DNA from: Nonomuraea basaltis
Lineage (GTDB): Bacteria; Actinomycetota; Actinomycetes; Streptosporangiales; Streptosporangiaceae
Assembly (NCBI RefSeq): GCF_005893125.1
Contig: NZ_VCJS01000078.1
Span: 1-53,125 of the forward strand
Direction: 5' to 3'
DNA: 53,125 nt
The notes under the pieces were generated by a model, which saw only the letters and a list, made by a program, of their open reading frames with translations, searched no databases and was not told the DNA's origin. Shown piece after piece: positions 33,968-42,279 of the stretch. The translations under genes and the position numbers were made by a program. Positions within the stretch are counted from its first letter, which is position 1. Each line of letters begins with the position of its first letter.

Positions 33968-34753
33968 ATGACGGCAGCGCTGACGGCAGATCAGGTCGAG
34001 CGGTTCATCACCGACGGCTTCGTCCATCTCCCCGCGGCCTTCCCCCGCTCGGTGGCCGATGAGTGCCGGGCGTTTCTCTGGCGTGAAACCGGTCTCGACC
34101 CGGACGACCCCACAACCTGGACACAGCCCGTCATCAGGCTCAACGGGTACGGGCACGGGCCGTTCCAGCAAGCAGCCGGCACACCACGCCTCCACAGCGC
34201 CTTCGACCAGATCGTCGGCGCGGGCCGATGGGTGCCCCGCAGCGGCCTGGGCACTTTTCCCATCCGTTTCCCGCACGCGGACGATCCCGGCGACGCCGGA
34301 TGGCACATGGACGCGAGCTACGCACCCGAGGGTGAACAAGGATTCTGGCTCAACCTGCGTTCCCGCGGCCGGGCGCTGCTGATGCTCTTTCTGTTCTCCG
34401 ACATCGGCGCCGACGACGCGCCGACCCGCATCAAGGTCGGCTCGCACCTGGACGTCCCGCCCTTCCTCGCACCCACGGGCGAGCGCGGCATGAACATGTT
34501 CGACCTGTGCACAACCATGGACGCCGCGGGCAAGCTCGATTCACCGGATCGGCCGTTGGCGCTGGCCACCGGTCAGGCAGGCGATGTCTACCTGTGCCAC
34601 CCTTTCCTCATCCACGGCGCACAGCCCCACCGCGGCACCGTGCCCCGGTTCATCGCCCAGCCCCCGCTCCTCCCGACCGCCCCTCTTGATCTCGACCACC
34701 CCGACGGCGCACACTCGCCCGTCGAACGCGCGGTGCTGCTCGGACTGGCGTGA
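33968..34753 (+). CDS. Phytanoyl-CoA dioxygenase (PhyH) family protein
   Basis: 261 residues. It starts with ALTADQVERFITDGFVHLPA, a PhyH signature. The iron site is probably WHMDASY (H and D) plus the distal His in FLIHGAQPHRG, with Arg for 2-oxoglutarate downstream (HRGTVPRF). Such Fe(II)/2-oxoglutarate enzymes hydroxylate small molecules; the substrate cannot be read. It ends 11 bases before the 3' end of the convergent HXXEE gene. Confidence 0.87.
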   Translation: MTAALTADQVERFITDGFVHLPAAFPRSVADECRAFLWRETGLDPDDPTTWTQPVIRLNGYGHGPFQQAAGTPRLHSAFDQIVGAGRWVPRSGLGTFPIRFPHADDPGDAGWHMDASYAPEGEQGFWLNLRSRGRALLMLFLFSDIGADDAPTRIKVGSHLDVPPFLAPTGERGMNMFDLCTTMDAAGKLDSPDRPLALATGQAGDVYLCHPFLIHGAQPHRGTVPRFIAQPPLLPTAPLDLDHPDGAHSPVERAVLLGLA

Positions 34754-34764
34754 CCTGGTGACTT

Positions 34765-35253
34765 TCACAGGAAGAGGAAGCCGATCGCGAGGGCGGCGAT
34801 GATGGTCCCGATCCCGATCGCCAGGGCGATCTCCCGGCCGGTCGCACGGCCTTCGCGCCGGATCCACGCGAGATAGTACGCCGTCGCCGGGATGGACACC
34901 ACGGCCGCGGTGACGGCTCCGGGCGCGTACTCACCGAGGATGACCCAACTGGTCAGGTGGAAGAGGGCGTTGACACCGAACTGCCACTGGAAGGCGGTGG
35001 CCATCACCACCCAGCCACCGTGCCGTCCTGCGTGGGTCGCCCGCCATGAGCACAGCAGGACCAGCAGCATCAGCGGGATGTGATAGGCCGCGAACATGTC
35101 CGTGGTCTCTGGGCCGAAGTGCCTTGTCGCCCAGGCGGCGAAGCCCTGCAGTTCCTCGAGAGTGTGCAGGACGTAGACCACGAACGGGAGCAGGAAGAGT
35201 GCCGCCGGGTGCACCGGTGCCTGAGTGCTCGGTGTGCTGGATGTGAGCGTCAA
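34765..35253 (-). CDS. HXXEE-domain membrane protein
   Basis: 162 residues, four to five membrane helices. It contains the HTLEE motif that names the family (VVYVLHTLEELQGFA), AYHIPLMLLVLLCSW, FQWQFGVNALFHL and a C-terminal IALAIGIGTIIAALAIGFLF. Function is unknown. It is divergent from a TetR regulator with a perfect palindrome between them, so the TetR protein very probably controls it. Confidence 0.85.
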   Translation of the reverse strand: MTLTSSTPSTQAPVHPAALFLLPFVVYVLHTLEELQGFAAWATRHFGPETTDMFAAYHIPLMLLVLLCSWRATHAGRHGGWVVMATAFQWQFGVNALFHLTSWVILGEYAPGAVTAAVVSIPATAYYLAWIRREGRATGREIALAIGIGTIIAALAIGFLFL

Positions 35254-35298
35254 CGTATACCTCCTGGGGGTTGTTGGAAGAGGAGGTCGCTAGAATAT

Positions 35299-35310
35299 GA
35301 GGAATTCCTC
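35299..35310. promoter_or_regulatory. TetR operator candidate
   Basis: GAGGAATTCCTC is a perfect 12-base palindrome in the 86-base gap between the divergent HXXEE and TetR genes, flanked by GAATA and TATTC at wider spacing. It is placed to control both promoters. Confidence 0.65.
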
Positions 35311-35339
35311 GGTTTTTGTATTCGCATTGGAGGCGCGCG

Positions 35340-35948
35340 ATGCCGATGCCCAGGTCGGCGTATGAGCCCAGGAAGACGCCGCGACAACAGCGGGCCTGGC
35401 AGACCCGTGAACGCATACTCGCGGCGTCGGCTCACATTTTCGCCGAGTACGGCTACGCGTCGGGGACCACCGACCGCATCGCCGAAGAGGCCGGGCTGTC
35501 GATCGGCTCGCTGTATCAGTACTTCCCGAACAAGGACGCGATCCTGCTCATCCTCGCTCGGACTCACCTGGACGAGACCGCCCAAGCCGTACGGCAGGCA
35601 CTCGCCGAGCCCCGTCCGCTGGACCAGTGGCTCCCGGCGCTCACCGAAGCGGTGGTCGAGTTGCACGCGGGCAATCCACGCCTGCACCAGGTGCTTTTCG
35701 AAGAGGCTCCCCGGCCGCCCGACCTGCGTGGCCTGTTCCGCCGGCTCGAACACGAGGCCGTGATCGCCGTCGAGGAGCTGCTACGCGGCGATCCCGGGCT
35801 GGAAGCGTCACAGGTGGCGGTACGGGCACGGTTCGTCATCGCCACGATCGAGTCCCTGACCCACCGCTTCATCGGCCGCGCCAGCGAGGTCGACGCGGAC
35901 GGGCTGGCCAAGGAGATCAGCACGATCGTGACCAAATACCTGCGCTAG
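35340..35948 (+). CDS. TetR-family transcriptional regulator
   Basis: 202 residues from the ATG at 35340 (GGAGG six bases upstream; a TTG at 35316 is possible). The HTH is RERILAASAHIFAEYGYASG, then TTDRIAEEAGLSIGSLYQYF and PNKDAILLIL (about residues 24-75). The C-terminal ligand domain is all-helical (LDQWLPALTEAVVELHAGNP). It probably autoregulates and represses the divergent HXXEE gene through the palindrome between them. Ligand unknown. Confidence 0.93.
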   Translation: MPMPRSAYEPRKTPRQQRAWQTRERILAASAHIFAEYGYASGTTDRIAEEAGLSIGSLYQYFPNKDAILLILARTHLDETAQAVRQALAEPRPLDQWLPALTEAVVELHAGNPRLHQVLFEEAPRPPDLRGLFRRLEHEAVIAVEELLRGDPGLEASQVAVRARFVIATIESLTHRFIGRASEVDADGLAKEISTIVTKYLR

Positions 35949-36197
35949 GCGGGCACTTCACGTCACGCCACTTGGGCGTCCGCCGGGAAAATGTGACATC
36001 TCCGAGGCGGCCGTATGGGAATTGGAAGGCAACAAGCGCCGATGGAGCCCGCCATCTCCCCGAACAGATCATGGAGGCTACGCACAAGCCACTCACAATA
36101 TGTGTCAATTGCTTGACGAACGTCTCACATTCGGCCCATATTTCAAATGCGCGCCTCCACACCGAGTGGCGGTGCCGCCACGTCGCGAGGAGACGTC

Positions 36198-36929
36198 ATG
36201 GCCGAGACCTTCGTCCTTATCAGCGGTGCCTGCCATGGCGGCTGGACCTGGAGACTCGTGGCCGAGCACCTGCGTGCCGCAGGCCACCGGGTCCTGGCCC
36301 CCACCTTGCCGGGCCTGGGTGACGGCGACGACCCGCGGCAGCACAGCCTGGCGGATGTCAGCGACTTCATCGTCGACCTCGTCGAACGCGACGACCTGAG
36401 GGACGTCACCCTGGTCGGGCACAGCTGGGGCGGCTACCCGCTCACCGGCGCCAGCCATCGGCTCGCCCCCAGGCTGCGCAAGCTCGTCTACTGGGGCGCG
36501 TTCGTCCCGGCGGAGGGCAGGCCCCTGATGGAGGAGGTGCCTCCGCACTTCGCCGAGATGTTCACGCAGGTCGCGGCGGCGTCAGGGAACAACAGCGTCG
36601 TCTTCCCCTTCGAGGTCTTCTGCGCCGCGTTCATGCAGGACGCCGCCGAGGACATGCAGCGCCTGATCCACGGCCTGCTCGTCCCCCAGCCAATGCGCTA
36701 CTTCACCGAGACCGTCACGCCGGTGGATCCGGCCGCGCTCGGCGTGCCCGCCGTCTACGTGGTCGGATCCGAGGACATCGCGCTGCCGCCCGGCGACATG
36801 GGCTGGACGCCCCGCTTCCCGGAGCGCCTTGGCGCCGACACCCCCGTCATCGAGCATCCCGGCAGCCACGAGGCCCAGTTCACCCGCCCGGCCGAGCTCG
36901 CCGCCGCACTCCTCAAGGCGAGTTCGTAG
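36198..36929 (+). CDS. Alpha/beta hydrolase (EstC/salicylate-esterase type)
   Basis: 243 residues from the ATG at 36198 with GAGGAG upstream. It has FVLISGACHGGWTWRLVAEH with the oxyanion region, RVLAPTLPGLGDG, the nucleophile elbow LVGHSWGGYPL (Ser near 84), VYVVGSEDIALPP (acid) and EHPGSHEAQFTRP (His). This layout matches bacterial EstC-like esterases related to plant methyl-salicylate esterase. The physiological ester is unknown. A strong hairpin follows. Confidence 0.88.
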   Translation: MAETFVLISGACHGGWTWRLVAEHLRAAGHRVLAPTLPGLGDGDDPRQHSLADVSDFIVDLVERDDLRDVTLVGHSWGGYPLTGASHRLAPRLRKLVYWGAFVPAEGRPLMEEVPPHFAEMFTQVAAASGNNSVVFPFEVFCAAFMQDAAEDMQRLIHGLLVPQPMRYFTETVTPVDPAALGVPAVYVVGSEDIALPPGDMGWTPRFPERLGADTPVIEHPGSHEAQFTRPAELAAALLKASS

Positions 36930-36945
36930 GGCGACCGCTCCACGG

Positions 36946-36985
36946 GGTCCTCGGCCGCTGACGTGGTCAACAGCCGCCGAGGACC
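36946..36985. terminator. Bidirectional terminator
   Basis: A 15-base-pair stem with one mismatch (outer ten pairs GGTCCTCGGC and GCCGAGGACC perfect) and a ten-base loop lies between the convergent hydrolase and YciI genes. Confidence 0.8.
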
Positions 36986-37052
36986 GGTATCGCCCCAGGT
37001 CAGGACTGGAGTCGGCGGGCTTCGGTCACAGCGGCGAAGATCTGCTCCTTGT

Positions 37053-37448
37053 TCACATTTCCTCGCCTGAGGAGCTCATCATGGGGCGTACCTCCACTCC
37101 CGCGAAACGGGCGTCGGGGAAGCGGGACGCGATCTCCATCGCCCGTTCGGCGTTCTCGCAGTCGATGACGAAGTAGCCGGCGAGGTGCTCCTTCGCCTCG
37201 ACGTACGGCCCGTCCGTGGCCACCGGGGCGCCGCCGCGTACCCGGACGGTCTTGGTGGTCACCGGGTCGGCGAGCGCTTCGCCGCCGACCAGCTCGCCGG
37301 AATCGACGAGCTCCTGCATCAGCGCCCCGAACTGCGCGCTCAGCTCCTCGCGCCCCTCTTCCGGCATGGCCTGCGCCTCGGGCGTATACAGGAAGGCGGG
37401 GTGGCCCCAGGTGTGCTCGTTCGTGTAGATCATCAGCAGGTACCGCAT
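37053..37448 (-). CDS. YciI/YCII-related family protein
   Basis: 131 residues: MRYLLMIYTNEHTWG start, PEEGREELSAQFGALMQEL, then ALADPVTTKTVRVRGGAPVA, TDGPYVEAKEHLAGYFVIDC and RAMEIASRFPDARFAGVEVR. This is the common actinobacterial YCII (DGPF) protein, often encoded with ECF sigma factors; here it stands alone. Its catalytic role is unknown. Confidence 0.9.
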   Translation of the reverse strand: MRYLLMIYTNEHTWGHPAFLYTPEAQAMPEEGREELSAQFGALMQELVDSGELVGGEALADPVTTKTVRVRGGAPVATDGPYVEAKEHLAGYFVIDCENAERAMEIASRFPDARFAGVEVRPMMSSSGEEM

Positions 37449-37639
37449 GGCAGTTCCTCACGTTCGTGGCGCCCACGGCCGGGTGCCTTTGATCAGTGGT
37501 CGGAGCCCGGGGCCGGGTCTCGACGTCTCTTGCGAGAATTTCTCTGAGTCCGTCCGGGGCCCGCTGGCGTCCGTCGGCTACTCGCTCGCGGCTGGGCGGT
37601 GGCAGAGCGTTCTGACGCGTGCGAACGCCTTGCAGGGCG

Positions 37640-38686
37640 TCAGGTCAGGAGGGCGAGGACCGCGCGGGTGAACTCCTTGGTGCCGGACGTACCGCCGAGG
37701 TCGCGCGTACGGACGTCGCCCTTGGCCAGGACGGCGGCGATGGCCGCCACGACCTCGTCGGCCGCCGTCGGATGCCCGAGATGCTCCAGCATCATCGCGG
37801 CCGACCAGATGGCGCCGATCGGGTTGGCCACGCCCTGGCCGGCGATGTCGGGGGCGGAGCCGTGCACGGGCTCGAACATCGAGGGGAACTCGCGCTCGGG
37901 GTTGAGGTTGGCCGACGGGGCGATCCCGATGCTGCCCGCGACCGCGGCGGCCAGGTCGCTGAGGATGTCGCCGAACAGGTTGGAGCCGACGATCACGTCG
38001 AACCGCGACGGCTCCAGAACCAGCTTGGCGCAGAGCGCGTCGATGTGCTCCTGGTCCCAGCGCACGCCCGGGTGGCCGGCCGCGCGCTCCCTGACCAGCT
38101 CGTCCCAGAACGGCAGCGTGTGGACGATCCCGTTGGACTTGGTGGCGGAGGTCAGGTAGCCGTTGCGGCGGCCCGCGAGCTCGAAGGCGTAGTCGAGCAC
38201 GCGCGTCACGCCCGCGCGGGTGAACACCGCCTCCTGGACCGCCATCTCCTCGGGAAAGCCGCGGTTCATCCGGCCGCCGATCTCGCTGTACTCGCCCTCG
38301 GTGTTCTCCCTGACGACCACGAGGTCGATCGCCGCGCGTACGGGGCTCTCGATGCCCTCGAAGAGGCGGACCGGCCGGAGGTTCACGTACTGCCGGAAGG
38401 CGCGGCGGATCGGGATGAGCAGGCCCCAGAGCGAGACGTGGTCGGGTACGCCGGGCGCGCCGACCGCGCCCAGGAAGATCGCGTCGTGGCCGCGCAGCCT
38501 CTCCAGTCCGTCGGGAGGCATCATGGCGCCCTCGCGCCGGTACCGCTCGCACGACCAGTCGAACTGGGTGAACCGGAACTCGAAGCCGTGCCGCCGGCCG
38601 ACTGCCTGCGCCACCTCCAGAGCCGCAGGGGTGACCTCGAGCCCGATGCCGTCTCCAGGGATCACGGCGATGTGATGCGTCGTCAT
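37640..38686 (-). CDS. Tartrate/D-malate-type dehydrogenase (isocitrate/isopropylmalate dehydrogenase family)
   Basis: 348 residues. It begins HHIAVIPGDGIGLEVTPAAL. VVRENTEGEYSEIGGRM (about 126-142), FDVIVGSNLFGDILSDLAAA (metal Asp), and SMFEPVHGSAPDIAGQGVAN (NAD site) are all present. The sequence has the tartrate/D-malate dehydrogenase flavour (DWSCERYRREGAMMPPDG) rather than LeuB. It would oxidatively decarboxylate D-malate or tartrate. It is divergent from a DASS dicarboxylate transporter, consistent with uptake and use of such an acid. Confidence 0.88.
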   Translation of the reverse strand: MTTHHIAVIPGDGIGLEVTPAALEVAQAVGRRHGFEFRFTQFDWSCERYRREGAMMPPDGLERLRGHDAIFLGAVGAPGVPDHVSLWGLLIPIRRAFRQYVNLRPVRLFEGIESPVRAAIDLVVVRENTEGEYSEIGGRMNRGFPEEMAVQEAVFTRAGVTRVLDYAFELAGRRNGYLTSATKSNGIVHTLPFWDELVRERAAGHPGVRWDQEHIDALCAKLVLEPSRFDVIVGSNLFGDILSDLAAAVAGSIGIAPSANLNPEREFPSMFEPVHGSAPDIAGQGVANPIGAIWSAAMMLEHLGHPTAADEVVAAIAAVLAKGDVRTRDLGGTSGTKEFTRAVLALLT

Positions 38687-38788
38687 GCTCTCGATTCAAT
38701 CGGCGGGCCGCGAAAGCGTCCAACACACGCGCTCGATACTTCCGGCACGGCCGCGGGCGGCAGGCCCAGATCCCTCTCCGGACGCCCT

Positions 38789-38819
38789 TTGAACGCTCCT
38801 CATCGGAGGTACCTATAAG
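38789..38819 (+). promoter_or_regulatory. Possible promoter of the dicarboxylate transporter
   Basis: TTGAAC (38789-38794) and TATAAG (38814-38819) with a long spacing of 19 bases; an inverted repeat CTCC TCATC GGAG lies inside the spacer, as expected for an activator- or repressor-controlled promoter. Confidence 0.4.
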
Positions 38820-38892
38820 CCAAGTAGCCGACGCGTCTTGCACCGCGCGCTACCCCGATCTTCAATGACGGCGGAAACGTGAGGAGCAGGCG

Positions 38893-40491
38893 ATGAACTC
38901 CAACGGTCCGAGAACCGACGTCGACCAAGCCCTGCTGGGCCACGCAACCTACCGCAGCCTCGGCGAGCAGAAGCTGTCACCGGCCGAGGAGAAGTTCGAG
39001 AAGGGCAGGCGCACCACCGGCATGTGGCTCGCGCCGCTGATCACGGTGGGCTTCCTGCTGCTGCCCATCGACATGCCCGCCAACCAGCACACGCTGGCGG
39101 CCGTCCTGCTCGGCGTCATCGTCCTGTGGGTCACCGAGCCGGTGCCCATCCCCGTCGGCGGCCTCATCGGCGTCGGCGTGATCGTGCTGCTCGGCGTGGT
39201 CTCCGCGGTGGACGCGGTCGCCCCGTTCGGCTCCACCACCATCTTCACCTTCATCGGGGCGTTCATCCTGGCTCAGGCGATGCTCAAGCACGGCCTGGCG
39301 CGCCGCTTCGCCTTCCGGGTCCTGTCGCTGCCCGGCGTGGGCCGCTCGACGTTCCGCCTGATCGTCGCCTTCGGCGCCATCACCTGTCTGCTGTCGGCGT
39401 TCGTGTCCAACACCGCCACCGTGGCGATGCTCCTGCCCACGGCGCTCGGCATGCTCGCGGTCATCGCCAAGCTCCTGCAGGACCGCGGGCTGGTGGCCGC
39501 CGACTTCAACCCGCTGCGGCTGCGTGTCGGCGCCGCGCTCGTCCTGATGCTCGCGTACGGCGCCAGCGTCGGCGGCCTGCTCACCCCGGTCGGCAGCCCG
39601 CCCAACCTGATCGGCCGCGGCCTCATCGAGGAGGCCACCGGGCGGCGCATCTCGTTCGCGCAGTGGATGATCACGGCCCTGCCGATCTGCGCGCTCATGT
39701 TCGTCGCACTGGCGGCCGTGCTGCTCCTGCTCAACCGGCCGGAGATCCGCAAGATCGAGGGCGTGGAGGAGTACGTGCACACCGAGCGGGCCACCCTGGG
39801 CAGGCTGTCGCGCGCCGAGAAGAACACGCTCATCGCCTTCGGCGTCACCGTGTTCCTGTGGATCTTCCCGGGTGTGATCGCGCTGGTCGCCGGGACGGAG
39901 TCCGCCCTCTACACGACCGTCAGCGGCCGGCTCAACGAGGGCATCGTGGCCGTGCTGGGCGCCGCCCTGCTGTTCCTGCTGCCTACCGACTGGGGCAGGC
40001 GCGAGTTCACCCTGAACTGGAGCGACGCCGCCCGCATCGACTGGGGCACGATCGTGCTGTTCGGCACCGGCATCATCTTCGGCTCCCTGCTGGAGGACAC
40101 GGGGCTGGCCAAGACCATCGGCTCCTCGGCTGCCTCGGCGCTCGGGCTGGGCAGCGTGTTCGCCATCACCGCCTTCGCCGTGCTGCTCGCCGTGCTGGTC
40201 TCGGAGACCACCAGCAACACGGCCTCCGCCGCCGTCGTGGTGCCGATCATCATCCCGATCGCCGTGGCGGCCGGGATCAACCCGTTCGTGCCCGCCCTGG
40301 CGGCGACGTTCGCGGCGTCGTTCGGGTTCATGTTGCCGGTCTCGACGCCGCAGAACGCCATCGCGTACGGCTCCGGCGTGGTCCCGATCACCACGATGAT
40401 CCGCTCGGGCGTCAGCTTCGACGTTCTGGGCGCCATCCTGCTCATCGTGCTCCTGCCGCTGCTGATCGGGGTGACCGGCATCGGCGGCTGA
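38893..40491 (+). CDS. DASS (SLC13) family dicarboxylate/sodium symporter
   Basis: 532 residues, about 11-12 membrane segments. Both family repeats show the substrate motifs: AFVSNTATVAMLLPTALG with GSPPNLIGRG, and SETTSNTASAAVVVPIIIP with PVSTPQNAIAYGSG. It begins with a hydrophilic tail (about 45 residues) as in VcINDY-like proteins. It probably imports malate, succinate or tartrate with Na+. GAGGAG precedes the ATG. It pairs with the divergent dehydrogenase. Confidence 0.92.
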   Translation: MNSNGPRTDVDQALLGHATYRSLGEQKLSPAEEKFEKGRRTTGMWLAPLITVGFLLLPIDMPANQHTLAAVLLGVIVLWVTEPVPIPVGGLIGVGVIVLLGVVSAVDAVAPFGSTTIFTFIGAFILAQAMLKHGLARRFAFRVLSLPGVGRSTFRLIVAFGAITCLLSAFVSNTATVAMLLPTALGMLAVIAKLLQDRGLVAADFNPLRLRVGAALVLMLAYGASVGGLLTPVGSPPNLIGRGLIEEATGRRISFAQWMITALPICALMFVALAAVLLLLNRPEIRKIEGVEEYVHTERATLGRLSRAEKNTLIAFGVTVFLWIFPGVIALVAGTESALYTTVSGRLNEGIVAVLGAALLFLLPTDWGRREFTLNWSDAARIDWGTIVLFGTGIIFGSLLEDTGLAKTIGSSAASALGLGSVFAITAFAVLLAVLVSETTSNTASAAVVVPIIIPIAVAAGINPFVPALAATFAASFGFMLPVSTPQNAIAYGSGVVPITTMIRSGVSFDVLGAILLIVLLPLLIGVTGIGG

Positions 40492-40522
40492 CGCCCCGCC
40501 CTCAGCGCTTGGGTCTTTCCCC

Positions 40523-40540
40523 TGGCCGGTGCGCCGGCCA
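40523..40540 (+). terminator. Hairpin terminator after the transporter gene
   Basis: TGGCCGG, loop TGCG, CCGGCCA: a perfect seven-pair stem 31 bases downstream of the stop, between convergent genes. Confidence 0.6.
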
Positions 40541-40642
40541 CGGGACCTGAGCTGTGATGGGCCGGCGCGCCCCGGCGCCGAGTCCGGCCTGTACTCGTCG
40601 ACCGCGGCCAGGACGAGCTCGCTGAGCGGCCTGCGGCGGCGG

Positions 40643-41584
40643 TTACGTACGCTCCGCCTGCGCCCCGAGACGGGCGGCGGTCCATGCCGCCACCTCTTCC
40701 AGCAGGCCGGCGTCCACCGGACGGCTGTACTGCTCACCATAGGTGCGCTGAGTGGCCGGGCCGAAGTCGCGGCGGAGCAGGTGAGTAAGGTCCGGGAAAC
40801 GGCGCGTTTCGACAGGTCCGGGCACCAGCTCGGCGATCATATCGAGGTCATCGGGGTCGACCTGCACATCCTTGTCGCCAGTGATCGCCAGCAGGGGAAC
40901 CCGGACGTCGGCGAGGTCTTTCTTGGGATCGTGGGTCAGGAACTCGCGCAAGGCCCGGGCGCCGACCTTGATGCCGTAGATGCGTGCCACATCACCCGTG
41001 GTCGCCTTGAGCTTGCCGGACAAACGCGCCGCCAGACCCCGCATCGTCCGGCGCCCTGTCAGCCGCACCAGGATCCGCATGGGCCACGACAACCCGGCCT
41101 CGTCCTGCCGCGCAGCCCACCACAGCAGTGTCTCTTCGCCGGTCTTGGCATGCCCGCAGAGCATGACGACGGCCTTTGCGCCTTCGTACGCGCCGAGGGC
41201 CGCGGCGTGGAGCGCGCCCTCGCTGTAGCCGATCACGCCGAGGGCACCGATCTCGGAACGGTCCGCCAGCCCGCGAAGTGCCGCGGCGGCGTCCTGCCGG
41301 TGCTGGTAGAACCCCGTCGCCCGCCAGTCTCCGGGCGTCGCACCCACACCGCGGCGGTCATATCGGTACGTCGCCACCCCGTTGTCGGCCAGCACCGCGG
41401 CGAGCGCCCGGCCCAGCGCGATCCGGGCCTTGCCGATGTTGCCCTCCCGGTCGAGCTTGCCGGGAAGAAGCAGGAGTACGGCGGGGTGCGGGCCCTCGGC
41501 AGCGGGCAACGTCAGCGTGCCGGACAGGGGTAGCCCGTCATCCGCCGTCACCGTCAGATCGATCTCTCGCACGGTCGCGTCCAT
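40643..41584 (-). CDS. Alpha/beta hydrolase (dienelactone-hydrolase/YuaR type)
   Basis: 313 residues from the ATG at 41584 with GGAGGAGAGG upstream; an ATG at 41632 is possible. Features: LSGTLTLPAAEGPHPAVLLL, YRYDRRGVGATPG, nucleophile elbow GVIGYSEGALHAAAL, LLAITGDKDVQVDPDDLDMI (acid) and FPDLTHLLRRDFG (His). This is the secreted-esterase-like Peptidase_S9/DLH arrangement. It is divergent from an HTH gene, with a 14-base-arm palindrome between them. Confidence 0.88.
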   Translation of the reverse strand: MDATVREIDLTVTADDGLPLSGTLTLPAAEGPHPAVLLLLPGKLDREGNIGKARIALGRALAAVLADNGVATYRYDRRGVGATPGDWRATGFYQHRQDAAAALRGLADRSEIGALGVIGYSEGALHAAALGAYEGAKAVVMLCGHAKTGEETLLWWAARQDEAGLSWPMRILVRLTGRRTMRGLAARLSGKLKATTGDVARIYGIKVGARALREFLTHDPKKDLADVRVPLLAITGDKDVQVDPDDLDMIAELVPGPVETRRFPDLTHLLRRDFGPATQRTYGEQYSRPVDAGLLEEVAAWTAARLGAQAERT

Positions 41585-41669
41585 CGCCTTCCTCTCCTCC
41601 TCGGACCAGAACCACCCTTTGAGTCCGGTCACGATATGTCGCGTCCTTGGCTAAGACGCTATCAATAGA

Positions 41670-41702
41670 CGATAATGTTCGCAATCGCTGCGAACGTTAT
41701 CG
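41670..41702. promoter_or_regulatory. Long palindromic operator
   Basis: CGATAATGTTCGCA (41670-41683) and TGCGAACGTTATCG (41689-41702) are inverted repeats with a single T/C difference and five bases between. The site lies 17 bases before the HTH gene start and 85 bases before the divergent hydrolase start. It is the strongest operator-like site in the window. Confidence 0.8.
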
Positions 41703-41719
41703 CGACATGAAATCATGGT

Positions 41720-42262
41720 GTGGTGGACGCGTTGAAACTGTTCGCCCATCCAGTACGCCTGCGCATCGTGCATGCCATGGCCGGCAACCGGGTCTTCACG
41801 ACCTCGCAGCTCTGCGACCTCATCCCCGACGTCTCGAAGGCCACCGTCTACCGGCACGTCGGCGTGCTGGCCGACGCGGGCGTCCTCGGCGTGGACGGCG
41901 AGGAGCGGATACGCGGCGCCGTGGAACGCCGTTACCGGCTACGCAGGGACCGCGCGACGGTCGATCCCGAGATGATCGCGGCGCTGTCGCGCGAAGACCA
42001 TCGCAAGGTGTTCGAGGCGGCGATCGCCACACTGCTCGCCGAGTTCAACGCCTACCTCGACCGCGACCACGCCGACCCGGTCGCCGACTCCGTGGGCTAC
42101 CGCCAGCACGCGCTCTGGCTCAGCCCGGACGAGCTCGCCGACCTGATCGAGAAGATGCGCGCCGCCATAGTCCCCCATCTGGCGCACGACCCCGAGCCGC
42201 ACCGCACGCGCTATCTCCTCAGCCCGATCCTGTTCCCCATCGAGGACCCGTCGGCGCCCTGA
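41720..42262 (+). CDS. ArsR-like winged-helix regulator
   Basis: 180 residues from tandem GTG codons. The HTH is LFAHPVRLRIVHAMAG, then TTSQLCDLIPDVSKATVYRH and VGVLADAGVLGV (about 5-58), followed by the basic wing GAVERRYRLRRD. The C-terminal part (VFEAAIATLLAEFNAYLDRD; LWLSPDELADLIEKM) is helical and probably dimerises or senses a ligand. It probably represses itself and the divergent hydrolase through the 41670-41702 palindrome. Confidence 0.87.
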   Translation: MVDALKLFAHPVRLRIVHAMAGNRVFTTSQLCDLIPDVSKATVYRHVGVLADAGVLGVDGEERIRGAVERRYRLRRDRATVDPEMIAALSREDHRKVFEAAIATLLAEFNAYLDRDHADPVADSVGYRQHALWLSPDELADLIEKMRAAIVPHLAHDPEPHRTRYLLSPILFPIEDPSAP

Positions 42263-42279
42263 GCTGAGCTGACCGGCCC

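Noticed and set aside
38977..40740. 587-codon open frame on the minus strand
   Set aside because: It is antisense to the clear DASS transporter; its composition (Arg, Gly, Gln, Glu runs) is typical of high-GC shadow frames.
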